From Ooceraea biroi (lineage: Eukaryota; Arthropoda; Insecta; Hymenoptera; Formicidae): a stretch of DNA of 64,000 nucleotides. Under the pieces are notes generated by a model. The model had not been told where the DNA came from. It ran no database searches and saw only the letters and a program-made list of their open reading frames with translations. A program made the position numbers and the translations under genes. Positions within the stretch are counted from its first letter, which is position 1. Each line of letters opens with the position of its first letter. Shown piece by piece: positions 1 through 11,330 of this stretch. Where the stretch lies: positions 11,232,663 to 11,296,662 of the forward strand of contig NC_039509.1 of the NCBI RefSeq assembly GCF_003672135.1. The letters run 5' to 3'.

Positions 1-971
1 ATCGATGATATAAATGATCATTGAACCAAGATTAAAAGTTAGATAATGTTTTTTTAGTAAAAGGCACGTAAATAAATGTGATTGTATCAATTTGCAAAGA
101 ATTTGGCCGTTTTATTCGCTTTAATTGTTAAGATCATCTTCGAGATCGATCTAGATAAAACATCGACTTGAAATCGATATTTTTGCGCAGATTAATCGAT
201 TCGCCAGAAACTTTTAGATTTTTGTAATGTGACCGTGAATGTGGCCAAATAATTAAATCAATCGTTTAAAATCAGATTTTAAAATGTGTTAAATCCTAAT
301 CAAGGTTTCGATTGAGGAAGAGGAAAGTTAGGAATTCACAAACTGTCTAATTGGAGAGGGATAACGTATCGGAAAGATTTATGCGGCTGTGCTTCGTCGA
401 GAGTGTGACGTCAGTTAGCATCATTGATAATAAGCCAACGATCGACTCTCTCCTGCGACAGTCCTGATCTTACCTTCTAAACGAACACAAGCGTTCTCTA
501 AAACACTTTTAGTATTATTGCCACTATACAAACTTCACACAGTTGTTTAAATTTATTGTTAGTGAGCTATTTTGTAATGTTCATAATCTAATACTGTTAA
601 CTGTCATAGTGCAAGTTTCTTCTTTTTAGAAATTGATCGTAAAGTAGATGATTTTTTATTATATACAATATAGAAAATATTTAAATAATTTTTAATATAT
701 GCAGTGTTCAAATTTATATACCGTTAATTATTTCTCAGTCATAGTCTACAGAATTTTTGACCGCCTAGTTTCGAGAGTTTTACAGAATATCAGAAAATGA
801 AATAAAATGCAAACAGATACGTTTATATTCATTTTTAGGCATACGTGTTAATTAATTTATTTTTAATTATACTTTATTATTTTTGACGTCTAAATAATTC
901 ATTGTATATAACTATAATAAAGAACTGCTCTTAAATTTTATATATTTATAATTTTGATAACTTGTTCACAG
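1..971. promoter_or_regulatory. Upstream region of the esterase gene with CRE/initiator candidate
   Basis: No coding sequence is apparent. At 406-413 there is a palindromic CRE-type site TGACGTCA whose last bases overlap TCAGTT (411-416), a match to the arthropod initiator. This could mark the start of the non-coding first exon that splices to 972; no donor stands out (a weak GTGAGC lies at 562). The remainder is AT-rich. Short motifs of this kind occur by chance, so confidence is low. Confidence 0.25.
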
Positions 972-1225
972 ATCAAAATCTTCAATCTGAAACTGGTGTT
1001 CAACGAAAATTGAAAATGTCGGATCATCCAAATGATTTACTGATTCGTCTAAGCTACATTCTAATTATTGTGTTTAACGCATGTCTTATCAATGCATCAC
1101 CGACAGTACACATAAAAAATGGTACACTGATGGGTTTGACAATGCGTACTAGGCTTGGAAAAGAATTAGCTGGGTATCGGGGAATTCCTTACGCTTTGCC
1201 GCCGCTTGGACCACTCAGATTCAAG
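972..1225 (+). CDS. Esterase first coding exon: 5' UTR tail, signal peptide, N-terminal strand
   Basis: A pyrimidine-poor but usable acceptor (TTCACAG) ends at 971, so an upstream non-coding exon is likely. The reading frame is open from 962 but the first ATG is at 1016, in a good context (AAAATG), giving the start MSDHPNDLL. Coding 1016-1225 covers residues 1-70, including the signal peptide and the family segment YRGIPYALPPLGPLRF. The donor is AAG|GTAAAA, phase 0. Confidence 0.9.
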
Positions 1226-4200
1226 GTAAAATTATTCAAAATGCTCATTACTAAACATAAGTAGAGTCGATAAGCAATTTCATCCTGAGGATTGAATCCG
1301 ATTAAATCTGAATACGAAAAACTGATTTAAATTTAAAAATATTTCCTAAGTCGCTCCTCAGTTTAAAATATTTCTGATAAAATGTAATAAAGCATTAATA
1401 AACGATAAAATATAATAAAACTGCAAAAATATATCTTTTAATCTTGAGCAACGACACAATCTATTAGACATAATTAATACAATTCAGCAGAATCGAAATT
1501 TGAGACTTAACAATTGCCAAATTATTAACTATTAAACTTTATGTATCGATATAGATATATACTTTCATACATTTTTTGACGTCCTAATTTTTCATTTAGA
1601 AATATCTAATATTTTGTTTAATCATTGAAATATTTTAATAGATAGAAAAGCGTAATTTAAGAATCCGTCTCTTAATGCATAATTCATGTCCATGACTAGT
1701 TCTATTTCTCAAACACACGTTTAGTATCAGTTGAAAAGATATTTATCAATTTATCACTTTTGTGAAAGTAATCGCATAAGGTGAAATTGATTGCATCTAT
1801 GTGGATTGCGTCTAGGTGAATTATGATTAAGAAAAAAATCTTTAATTAGTGTTCAGAATTGGTTATAATTAAGCTACTGTCGGTGGTGTCCTTAATGATT
1901 CCTAATGATTGCGCGTCCGCGCTATTCTTCAGACAGCCGCGTCACGGACTTTCGCAGCAATTAGAATGCAAACGATTACATAAGAATATCGTAATAACAA
2001 AAACGCCGCGTTTTTTTCTCCGCGTTTACGCATTGTAAATGTTTCCTTCGAGTAATTACGCGTCGACGCCGTCGCGGCTCATTTGAACGTCGGCTTACTA
2101 CTTTCCTACGCTAATACTCTGAATAATACTCGACGTGACATATTTTATTTTCGTTCTCCGAAAGTAAAAAAATCATGTTGCAAATCAAATAAATGTGATA
2201 ATTCTTGCCAAGCACGAGCCGATCGTAAAACAGAACACCAGGCATATGCCTCGACATATGCACATATGACACTTCGAATCTGCATTTTATCGTCTCTTTA
2301 TATTCGCGTGACGTTTCGTATCGTGATGATCGCAATGACGTATCGCAATTCGCGTATGCAGCTTTGCATATATTATGTATGTTGTTAACATAGATAATAT
2401 TGCATAATATTATATTACATTAATAATTAATATTCAGATTTATAATAACATATCGCTAACTCCATATGATGTTAACGTTATCAAAAGACAGGCCCGGAGT
2501 CTATATGAATTCTGTAATTTATTTATTGATACGAACTGATGTAATTTTATCAGCAAACATCGCATTTCATGTATGGAACGGTAACAGATAGCTAAAGCAA
2601 ATATTTATCAAGTTTATTGTGAGTAAAACAACATATATATTATTTTGTCAAGCTTATGTAGCTTATATAAGATCTCTCATAATGCTTCGTATATTTATTG
2701 GAGAAAAAAATTGCGGAAACAATAGTCGCTGAAATTTAATGTCCAATTTAAACGTAGCGTACCGCGCGAGAAATCATACTAATCGTATTGTTGGCATTGA
2801 ATATTCCGCTGATCGACTGCACTCGTCACTTAACGAGCACTGAGAGATGCTCGTTGCATTTTATCCGTTGCTCATTTCATGACATTGTGCATATCCCATT
2901 TCGCAATTGTAATATTAATCAACAACGCTAATTTAAGATTCAGTAAGTCTGGCATTTGTCATTGCTCAATGTAAATCACTCTCTCTCTCTTTCTCATGAT
3001 TGTTTAATCAGTACAATACAAGTGAAATAACCCACCGATACAAGCGGCGCTGCTTGGCTATTCTCTCTGCGCTGCTGCAACTGCAACTCTGCTGAAAAAT
3101 CGATTTCATACTTTAGACTAGGTTTTTATATTTCATATTTTTCATATTTTATATTATATTTTACATTACATCTTTTATATTTTATATTTTATACTTTCTT
3201 TTCTATTTATTATAATAGAAAAATGTTAGATTTCATTACAGACAGCATTTCGCATTTATCGCATTTAAATTAAGTTAATAATCGGATCAGGATTGATTGG
3301 AACTAATCAGAATCTGATCATAAATTGGAACTAATGATCGCCGATATGTGTAAAGTAGTTTAAAATAAAAAAAAAGATTGAAACTATTTTAATAAATAAA
3401 GAAAAGTCAGTTAAGTTGAAACTAATAATTTCAATATAAGTAAAAAATTAATGTGTGCACTTACAAGTGTACTCCACGCTCGCTATATCGCCCTCGTTGT
3501 CCTGCACATCAGCAATGTCGGAACACATTCACTCACTTGCTCACGATCGGTTACAAGAAACACGTATTCACGGTCGCACTAATTAACTAGTTACGTTAAT
3601 CGTCAATCACGAACGAACGATCAATTACGCAGCGACGTAAGGTGCAACGCGATCGAGAACTTCGACACATCGAAGGCGATGCTCGTTTTTCTGAACGTTT
3701 CTCCAGGCTTAATAAAAAAACAGAGCAGCGGACTTACTTGCAAGCCGATTCAATTAACGACCAATACGCGATGTAATTAATGTCCACGTAATAAAGTAGT
3801 TAACGTCCGATTGCGCACTCCCGATGCGATCTCGAAATAATGGGATACGATACGGAACGACATTGCACATATTGAAATCAACAGAACATTGATTGGAATG
3901 CACCGAAAAAAAGGAACGCGGAATGGTTCAAAAACATCGCGCGAAATAACCTACAACACGAGCTCGTACGATATAATAAACGATTTCATAAATGCCTGGC
4001 GATATATCGATAAAATACACTTGAAATCGCGTAGGATGTTTTCCACACTGTGCGATTTATCGCAAAAGAATCGCGGATTGCATAACTAATGTGACAAATT
4101 TGAAGGATAACACGATGTAATAATATTCGTAATGTATCACGCCATTTTTTTCGACACTGTCCGCTTTCGGGAATGCGTTGGGAAAAGGGACGCGGAACGG

Positions 4201-7200
4201 ACATAGAATATCGCAGTATAATTCGATGATTTAACAAATACAGAGCGATATTAATAAATTATGTCTGAAACCGCATAGTACGCTGTACATATTTTATGAA
4301 TTACCGCGAAAGAATCCCGGATTGCACAATTAATACGACATATTTGATGGATAACGCGGTATAATAGTTGCACATCAATTCATTTCCGACACTGCTCGCG
4401 TTCGATTGGCGGAACGTCGATTGGAATGTACTAAAAAAGGGAACGCGGAAGGACTTATTGTCGCGGAAAATAACCTATATGACTGTCGTCGAGTATAATT
4501 GACGATTTAACAAATACATGGCAGTATATTGATAAAGAATACCTGCAATCGCGTAGCATGCTTTATATACTTTACGAATTACCGCGAAAGAATCCCGGAT
4601 TGCACAATTAATACGACATATTTGATGGATAACGCGGTATAATAGTTGCACATCAATTCATTTTCGACACTGCTCGCGTTCGATTGGTGGAACGTCGATT
4701 GGAATGTACTAAAAAAGGGAACGCGGAACGACATAGAATATCCGACGAAAAATAACCTACATACGTAGCGGATGTCGTCGGATTGATTGACGATTTAACA
4801 AATATCTGGTAGTATATTGATAAAGAATACCTGCAATCGCGTAGCATGCTTTATATACTTTACGAATTACCGCGAAAGAATCCCGGATTGCACAATTAGC
4901 ACGACATATTTGATAGGTAACACCGTATGTTTGCGCAGTAATTTTCGACACTGTTCGCGTTCGATCGATGGAACGTCGATTGGAATGCATTGAAAAAGAA
5001 ACGCGAAATAAATTAGAGTATCCCGCAAAATAACCTGCACGTTGCGCATATCGCGGAATATAATCAACGATTTAACAAATATATAACGATAGATCGACCG
5101 CGCAAATGCGCAAATCTAGCGCTTTGTGCTGGTTTCCCGACGCTTTGCAAATTATTACAAGATAACTGCGGCGCAATCACGCCACTATTCCTTTCCGACA
5201 CTGGATCGGGATTTGTGCCATAATCATTGCGATTATCTTAATATCCTATCTCTGCATAGTTCAATTTTTGCATCAGTATTACTATTAGTATTCATATATA
5301 GCCATCAGTATTATATAATAAAAATCTCGTGACCACGCGTCGTTCGATCGAACTTTTCACCGTCGCTTGTTTATTTCGCATCGTTGATCTGTCGGTTCGA
5401 GCAAGTCGTCGCTTATCTGAAGCAACTGGACTAGCTTTGACGCAGATAGATAAGTGGTTTAATGTTAGCGCGAATTAGTATGCATGGGATTAATCGCGGA
5501 CGGTGTGTTTTCTCTCTGCGAAGGCGCCGGAGCCCGCGGCCGCCTGGAGCGGCGTGCGAAAAGCAGTCGAAGACGCCGAGATATGCGTGCAACGAAATAT
5601 CTACACGTACCAGGAGAAAATTGTCGGTAGCGAGGATTGCCTCTACCTAAATGTCTATTCGCCGCTGCAGCCCGAGGGCGAGCCCAAGAAACGATACCCC
5701 GTCATGATCTGGTTCCATGGTGGCGGATGGATCACAGGGGCCGGCCATTCCGAGTTCTATGGGCCCAAATTCTTGCTGGACCACGATGTCGTCCTCGTCA
5801 CCATAAATTATCGGTAATAAAACTCGCCTGACAACTTGACTTTATTTAATTTAATTGGGGGGAACATTTTATACTATTATTATACTTATAATAATAATAT
5901 CTATATTCTATTAATAATAATAACTTTATATTAATATTAATTTCTAAATCTTTTAATTTTTTTAATTCTTTATATAATTATAATTTGCGATTGACTTAAT
6001 TGTAGAGATGATATAATTGTAATTTACAAGTTTGCAAGTAATTGGTTTCAATAATGAGGTACGATGCCTGCATATGATACGTAAATTTATCACATTAGGC
6101 TTGGACCGTTAGGCTTCTTGAGCACGGAAGACATGGCGTGTCCAGGAAATTTAGGATTGAAAGATCAACAGCAAGCCATGCGATGGGTGCAAGAGAACAT
6201 TGATCATTTCGGCGGTGATTCGAACAGAGTGACGCTCTTCGGTGAAAGTGCAGGCGGAGCAAGTGTTCACTATCACATGATTAACCCTGTTTCTCAAGGT
6301 AAGGCTTTTTCAATAATCTTTTAATGTATTACATACGTGAGATTTTTCTTTGCGATATAGTGATGTTTACATCAAGTGTCGATACAGCTTCGACTTGCAG
6401 ACTCATTCTTGATTTTGCGTTTTATCGAGCGCGACAGCATTGCTGAATCATTCTTAATTGATTGCATGCATAATATCATTCCATAATATTGCGTCATACC
6501 ACGTTATCGCGAATTCTCAATGAACGTACGAGCGTTAAGGAAACGTGTTTCACGATCGAATATCGCGATTATTTTCCCTGAGCGACTGAGTTGACTAACA
6601 AGTGAGCTACAGATCTGAAAATCCACAAATTCATTCCATTCTCATGTTATATCAATTTTTATATTTTATATTACATCATGAAAATAATATATATTTTTAT
6701 ATTCTATCATGAAAAAAATATGTGTTGCACGCTTACCTAGCACAAGTCTCATAAAGTTTTCCGAAAGTTCTAATTAACCGATAAGAAAAATTTATTTTAT
6801 TAGGTGTGCAAATTAATTCGATTCTCTTTCTAAAGAATTAAATCTTTATTAGAAAAAAATAATGAACAAGTCAATCTTTGAAATATTCGTCATCATTTTC
6901 TAATATTTTTTTCCATCTATCGGACAGTTGACGAATTTCCTCTCGAAAAAAGAAAGTTAATAAAGGTTTAATTTCTTCAAAAAGAAATATTGAATTCATT
7001 TGCACACCTAATATTTACAATTTTACACGCACATGTGTAATGGCACGTAAATGTTACCTGTAATCTGATGTTATTAATATGACCAGTTTTTCACAAAAAC
7101 GTGGTCTAACTAGTGTGATTTTTCCTCAAGTGCGAAATCATTTATGTTTTTCTCTGTTGCGTAGATTTTTTCCATCGTGCGATTTCGCAGAGCGGAACCG

Positions 7201-10200
7201 TCTACTGCCCGTGGACTTTGGCGCCACCGGGATCTGCCAAACGGAAGGCAGAACAAGTGGGTAGACTGTTAAATTGCGACACCGAAAGCTCCGAACAACT
7301 CATAGAATGTCTGCGGAAAAAAAGCGCAACTGATCTTATCGGCACTGATCGCTCTTTCCAGGTAAATAAACTTTAGACACATCGAGAGATAATTGACGCA
7401 CGATGATAATTCGATATGATCCAGCGTACAAATTTTTATTGTTACAGACATTGTGTTTTTCACTTTAAACATGTGTACGTAATGTGGCGTTAGACGCGAC
7501 ATGTATGTTTTGAGAACTTTACACGCGTGGATTCACTACTGGTATTCGAGTCGGATGCTTAATCATTTTAATTACTGTTCGTTAAGTAACTTCTCGTGTA
7601 CCGCATGTGCATTTTCATATGCTTGTCACTTATCTATTTTGACAGCCATCTGAAAGTAACTGTCGGCTGCTAATCGGTGCTTAAGCAATCGTACGGGAGT
7701 GCATATCACCATGACTTATACCTACGTGCCATGTTACATCATACGAAATTTTAAATGTATTTAAAACTTGCATGTATGAAAGTTTACTCAGGATTAGTTT
7801 AAAAAGTCAACGAAGTCAGTTTGCTGCATTCACGTTTTGCGTGAAAGATTTTTTAAAAGATGTGTTTAGTGCATTCATGTGTAACCATTAAAAGAGCAGT
7901 CGTGAGACCGCATCATATCTGCGCATGCATCAGTTTCGAGAATTATACGTGCTGACAGGTAGATACTTCATGGACATTGCACGATAAACGTGTTCTTTGA
8001 ACAGTCACGCAACGTTTTCCCTTTATTCTACTTTGGAATAGGTGTGTCCAAAGGTGCAAATTAAAATAACGAAACTGGAGATTATCGTAATTCAAAATGA
8101 AGTTTCTCAGCTTTAGTTATTTGAATGTAATATTATTTATTACGGCAGTTTTGCGATACAGAGTTTTGTATTTTAATTCTAAATTTTATAATAGAAAATG
8201 CATGTTATTAAAAATTTTATCGATTTGCTATTCTACTTTACGTGCAATGGACGAGTTTTTCAATGCGACATCCAGTGATGACATGAAAAGTTATGAAGTA
8301 GTATACGTATATAATTTATAATTTGTTCAGAAATACGCCATCATTTATGAGATTATATAATATTCATCATCTTCATAATTCGTTACATCAGACCTCGTAA
8401 TATATACATAATAAGATTTATAGAGCATAACGTCTCTTTTTTATAGAATCTTTTTTATGAAGAAGTTTGCAAGATATATCTCGTTTATGTTAAATAAGTT
8501 GTAAATTTTCTGGGGACAACACGTGGCATATATTTTCGAGCAAAGATAGATATTCATTTAAAATGCAATATACTGAATAAACATGTTAAAGTTTCTGGCG
8601 ATGCGAAAAACCAGTTTGGCGCGCTCATATTCGCGTATATGCTGATCACGTGTCATTCGTGTGTGTAATTGACATTTAATTCATGTCTATGCATCGAGCA
8701 TCTCTATCAGCTATTAGGTGCAAGAAAAAAGGAGTGGAATATATATCGCAACAGTGATGAGATAATAGTTAAATGTATCACTTGAGGGAATTTTTTATAC
8801 GTGTTTTTGTAATACTTCACAATTAACTTCGATTAATGCAGCGGAATTACAGATGATTAATTCCGATGAAAGAATAATATGCATTTTATATTGAATACGA
8901 TTTTCTATTTCGACAAAATCATTATGTTTGATAAATGCAACGCTTTAAAGATTATAAATTCAAAAATCATGTAAGCAAATTATTCGAGTTTTTAATTTTG
9001 GATTAACCTTTTGACTTGTATAATTTTTTTATATCATTTAATATTCATTTATATAATGTATGTATAATTAGTTTGATTATCCTTGTCTACAGGTCTACGG
9101 TTATTGTCCAATGATACCCTTCAAACCGGTAATCGAACCTGATCATCCAGGTGCTTTCATAGTGGAGAATCCTATAATTTCCATGCACAAAGGCAATATG
9201 GCTGATATACCATGGATGACGGGAGTTACTTCAGAAGAAGGAAGTTTGAAAGTTGCAGGTAAGGCCAACATGCAAGTCGCAATTGCATTAAAAGCAAAAT
9301 TTTATGGTAGCCATGAAACTCGAAGATTTTGATTGTTAAAAATCTTTATATAAAATTATTTCTAGAAACGTTTATGCATTTTGTAAATCTCTTTTCAGAA
9401 CAGAAAGCGATACTCTTTACTTTAATTATATGCAATTTAAAAAAAATATTAAATTCAGAAAAGTCCATTATCTCTAAACGAATCTCATAAATCATGTAAA
9501 TCTTCTTTTACGGTTAAAACCTCTTAATGTTTATTATTTAATCTCGTTGAAGTTTCTTTAATGTGAAAATTCAAAAATTTAAAAGTGTTTTCTAGATGTA
9601 GAAATTTTCAAGTATGAAAACGTCAATAAAAAATATGTTTACGCGCGTGATGCTTTTCAGGTATTTACGGGCGGGACCAGGGCAAGCATGTGAGAACATT
9701 GCACAATGAGTTCATGGATGTTGCGCCTCTCAGCTTGATGTACGAGGAGTGGTACAACATTACGGACAAGAGTTTCCGAGATGTGATAACCAAAACTATT
9801 CGCAAGTACTATTTCGGACATAACACCATTGATGAATCCGACGATTCTAGATTTAAAGTTATCAAGGTAAATTCAAACTTGAATAATTTATAACCCATTG
9901 ATATCTACAATTTTTACGATATCAATGTAATAATTAAAGAAATACATGATTTTATAATTCAGTTTGATTCAGGAATAAGATTGATACGCTATAAAAATAT
10001 ATAATAATTTTATAGATGTACAGTGATGCATGGTTTAATCACGGTGCACACATAGCGGTGCAAGACTTTATCGTCAATCAAAGTTCACCAATTTATTATT
10101 ACTATTTTACGTACAACGGAAGCATATCCTTTAGCACGATATTCGGTGATGACACAAAGAGCTATGGAGTAGCGCATGCGGACGAGCTGCAATACCTGTT

Positions 10201-10796
10201 CCCTGTAGGCGAACAATTGTTTAAAAGCACCCCATTGTCCGAGGAGGATCATCACATGATTGACGTCATGACCACCCTTTGGACTAATTTCGCAAAATTC
10301 GGGTAATTGCCCAAATTCCCAACTAATGACATGCATAGAAAGTCTTGAGTTGAATTCACGGCAGAAATTTTTTTATTATGACGTCAAAATAGCCAATGTT
10401 ACAAAAAGGTGTTTAATACAATCAAAGATTAATAGAATAAAAGTGAAAAACTACTCCAATAGAATAAAATCAAATCGTAAAAGCGTAATTATTACGCGGA
10501 GTATTTTTATTTTTAAGACACTCATTCTTCGCCTGCAATAAAACAAACAGCTTATAAAACGTTTATTAATATAATAAATAATTCATTGTTTTAGAAATCC
10601 AACGCCGAAGGTGACGGATTTGATTCCCGTGAAGTGGATATCAGTGAAAACGCCCTCCTCACCGGAATATCTGACCATAGGAAACTCGCGAGAAATTTCT
10701 ATGGCGAAGTCTCTCAACTGGTACAACATGATGTTTTGGAATAACATAGTAGAACAAATCAATCTCTATACTAAAGTTTTTAAGGATGAATTATAA
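1016..10796 (+). CDS. Type-B carboxylesterase (esterase FE4/E4-like), ER-retained, complete, 8 coding exons
   Basis: Joined coding exons 1016-1225, 5524-5813, 6099-6298, 7165-7361, 9093-9258, 9661-9866, 10016-10302 and 10595-10796 give 1758 nt, or 585 residues plus stop, a normal length for the family. The enzyme should hydrolyse carboxylic esters by the alpha/beta-hydrolase serine mechanism. Visible are a hydrophobic signal peptide (about residues 12-25, cleavage near A27), EDCLYLNVY (107-115), the oxyanion motif HGGGW (135-139), the nucleophile elbow GESAG with Ser217, acidic Glu348 in TSEEG, and catalytic His477 in GVAHADEL. Cys91/Cys109 and Cys271/Cys282 fit the two family disulfides. N-glycosylation sequons occur at N35, N387, N444 and N457. 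The last four residues are KDEL, an ER-retrieval signal. GESAG rather than GQSAG argues against juvenile hormone esterase. The substrate cannot be read from sequence. Every exon joins in frame, so the gene looks intact. Confidence 0.95.
1226..5523 (+). other. Esterase intron 1 (4.3 kb)
   Basis: This intron is bounded by AAG|GTAAAA and GCGAAG|GCG. It is AT-rich, with a degenerate TTTATA-type tract at about 3123-3205, a short CT run at 2977-2992 and the tandem array described separately. Short open frames inside it have no recognisable protein content. Confidence 0.85.
3885..5120 (+). repeat. Tandem array, 4-5 diverged copies of a ~255-280 bp unit
   Basis: The landmark GATTGGAATG recurs at 3891, 4419, 4697 and 4978, with a degenerate counterpart near 4165, so spacings are about 275, 254, 278 and 281 bp. 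A second landmark, GAATTACCGCGAAAGAATCC, starts at 4298, 4576 and 4864, with a diverged form near 4053. The stretch 4311-4395 is almost identical to 4589-4673, which suggests a recent duplication. The outer copies are more diverged and the last is truncated. The array lies wholly inside esterase intron 1. Confidence 0.9.
5524..5813 (+). CDS. Esterase coding exon 2 (oxyanion hole)
   Basis: The acceptor is TTTCTCTCTGCGAAG ending at 5523. The exon encodes residues 71-166 plus two bases of codon 167, with EDCLYLNVY and HGGGW. The donor is TCG|GTAATA. Joining to the next exon restores the conserved NYRLGPLGF. GC content is clearly higher than in the flanking introns. Confidence 0.93.
5814..6098 (+). 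other. Esterase intron 2
   Basis: A short AT-rich intron containing a run of TAATAA-like trinucleotides around 5870-5945. No other signal is seen. Confidence 0.8.
6099..6298 (+). CDS. Esterase coding exon 3 (nucleophile elbow)
   Basis: The acceptor is TTATCACATTAG ending at 6098. The exon encodes residues 167-233 and one base of codon 234, with GNLGLKDQQQAMRWVQ and GESAG containing the catalytic Ser217. The donor is CAAG|GTAAGG. Confidence 0.95.
6800..7011 (-). mobile_element. Internally deleted Tc1/mariner element (212 bp)
   Basis: The ends form inverted repeats: TTAGGTGTGCAAATTAATTC at the left, matched on the other strand at the right with one difference. TA dinucleotides at 6798-6799 and 7012-7013 flank the element as the target duplication. 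On the minus strand, from about 6984 to the stop at 6871-6873, an open frame ends in a mariner transposase-like C-terminus (pattern LSDRWKKILENDDEYF). Most of the transposase gene is missing, so it cannot move on its own, but both ends look intact. Confidence 0.88.
6871..6984 (-). pseudogene. Mariner transposase C-terminal fragment
   Basis: About 38 codons on the minus strand end at a TGA (plus-strand 6871-6873). They include the R-W-x-K-x-I/L and D-x-Y-F arrangement found at the end of mariner transposases. There is no start codon and none of the catalytic acidic residues, so this is a relic within the deleted element. Confidence 0.8.
7165..7361 (+). CDS. Esterase coding exon 4
   Basis: The acceptor is CTCTGTTGCGTAG ending at 7164. 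This choice, rather than the nearer CAG at 7190, restores the conserved FFHRAISQSGT segment in frame. The exon encodes the rest of codon 234 through residue 299, with Cys271 and Cys282. The donor is CAG|GTAAAT, phase 0. Confidence 0.9.
7362..9092 (+). other. Esterase intron 4 (1.7 kb)
   Basis: AT-rich intron with no recognised repeat or coding content. A 74-codon open frame at 8097-8321 is composed of AT-rich codons and matches nothing known to me. Confidence 0.8.
9093..9258 (+). CDS. Esterase coding exon 5 (catalytic Glu)
   Basis: The acceptor is CCTTGTCTACAG ending at 9092. The exon encodes residues 300-354 plus one base. It contains the family patterns FKPVIEPDHPGAF and GVTSEEGS, with Glu348 the likely acidic triad member. 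The donor is GCAG|GTAAGG. Confidence 0.93.
9259..9660 (+). other. Esterase intron 5
   Basis: AT-rich intron between consensus GTAAGG and TTTTCAG. Nothing else is seen. Confidence 0.85.
9661..9866 (+). CDS. Esterase coding exon 6
   Basis: The acceptor is TGCTTTTCAG ending at 9660. The exon encodes residues 355-423, a helical segment with little sequence conservation, including sequon N387-I-T. The donor is AAG|GTAAAT, phase 0. Confidence 0.92.
10016..10302 (+). CDS. Esterase coding exon 7 (catalytic His)
   Basis: The acceptor is AATTTTATAG ending at 10015. The exon encodes residues 424-518 plus two bases of codon 519. It carries YYYYFTYNG, GVAHADELQYLF (His477) and MTTLWTNFAKFG, all typical esterase blocks. 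The donor is TTCGG|GTAATT. Confidence 0.94.
10595..10796 (+). CDS. Esterase last coding exon, ending in KDEL
   Basis: The acceptor is TTGTTTTAG ending at 10594. The exon completes Gly519 and encodes residues 520-585, starting with the conserved NPTP and ending K-D-E-L-stop at 10785-10796. A KDEL end predicts retrieval to the ER by the KDEL receptor. Confidence 0.94.
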
Positions 10797-10914
10797 TTTT
10801 CATTGGGAAGCGCAAAAAGATATAAGCGACAATATGTTTTCTTAACGTTTCTCAACACAATGACTTATAATTTTAATTATTAAAATAATCGATCAATTGC
10901 ATGTACATTTTTAA

Positions 10915-10955
<41 letters not shown>

Positions 10956-11330
10956 GCAACATAACATTATACAACGCCGTAAATATGTACATAAAAATAA
11001 TTAAACGGTAATAATTCAAGCCTCTTAGCTTTCTGCTTCTGTATTAAATATTATTAATTTGACAAGAAAATTTATTGTATCAAACTAATGATGTACATTT
11101 GAAAAATGATATTTTCACATAGACCGTAATAATAATTAATTTTTACATACTGTATACCAATATGTGTGAAATATTTCATTTAACTTCAAAGTGTACAGAG
11201 AGACGTTACACTGGTTTGACAGAAAAGACAAAAAATCTACAAAGACACGTAACGTAGTTGGCAAATAACTATTCACAACTACTATCAAACATTTCGTTCA
11301 AATTAAGGTCAGCGTTGATTCAGCATAATC
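10797..11330. other. Spacer between esterase and acetyltransferase genes
   Basis: About 530 bp holding the esterase 3' UTR and the acetyltransferase promoter/5' UTR. It contains two ATGTACAT palindromes (10901-10908, 10914-10921) leading into a TA microsatellite, and a possible poly(A) signal ATTAAA at 11000-11005. No canonical AATAAA lies close to the stop. Confidence 0.6.
10920..10951. repeat. (TA)n microsatellite
   Basis: About fifteen uninterrupted TA units lie just downstream of the esterase stop codon, probably in its 3' UTR or just beyond. Confidence 0.95.

Larger units (their letters stand above)
6299..7164 (+). other. Esterase intron 3, hosts a mariner remnant
   Basis: An AT-rich intron between the exon carrying Ser217 and the exon starting FFHRAISQ. 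Apart from the mariner element at 6800-7011 nothing is recognised. Confidence 0.85.

Noticed and set aside
2657..2671. Shared 15-bp GCTTATATAAGATCT also near 22974
   Set aside because: Identity does not extend beyond the 15 bases and it includes a palindromic TATATA core; likely coincidence.
4653..5067. Minus-strand frames with similar peptides recurring along the tandem array
   Set aside because: The similarity comes from the DNA repeat itself; frames are broken between copies and lie inside an intron of an intact gene.
8097..8321. 74-codon frame in esterase intron 4
   Set aside because: AT-rich codons, no similarity to the esterase family, and exons 4 and 5 join correctly without it.
1016..10796. 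Assignment of the esterase as juvenile hormone esterase or acetylcholinesterase
   Set aside because: It has GESAG rather than the JHE-type GQSAG, and lacks recognisable cholinesterase features such as a C-terminal oligomerisation or anchor segment; it ends in KDEL.
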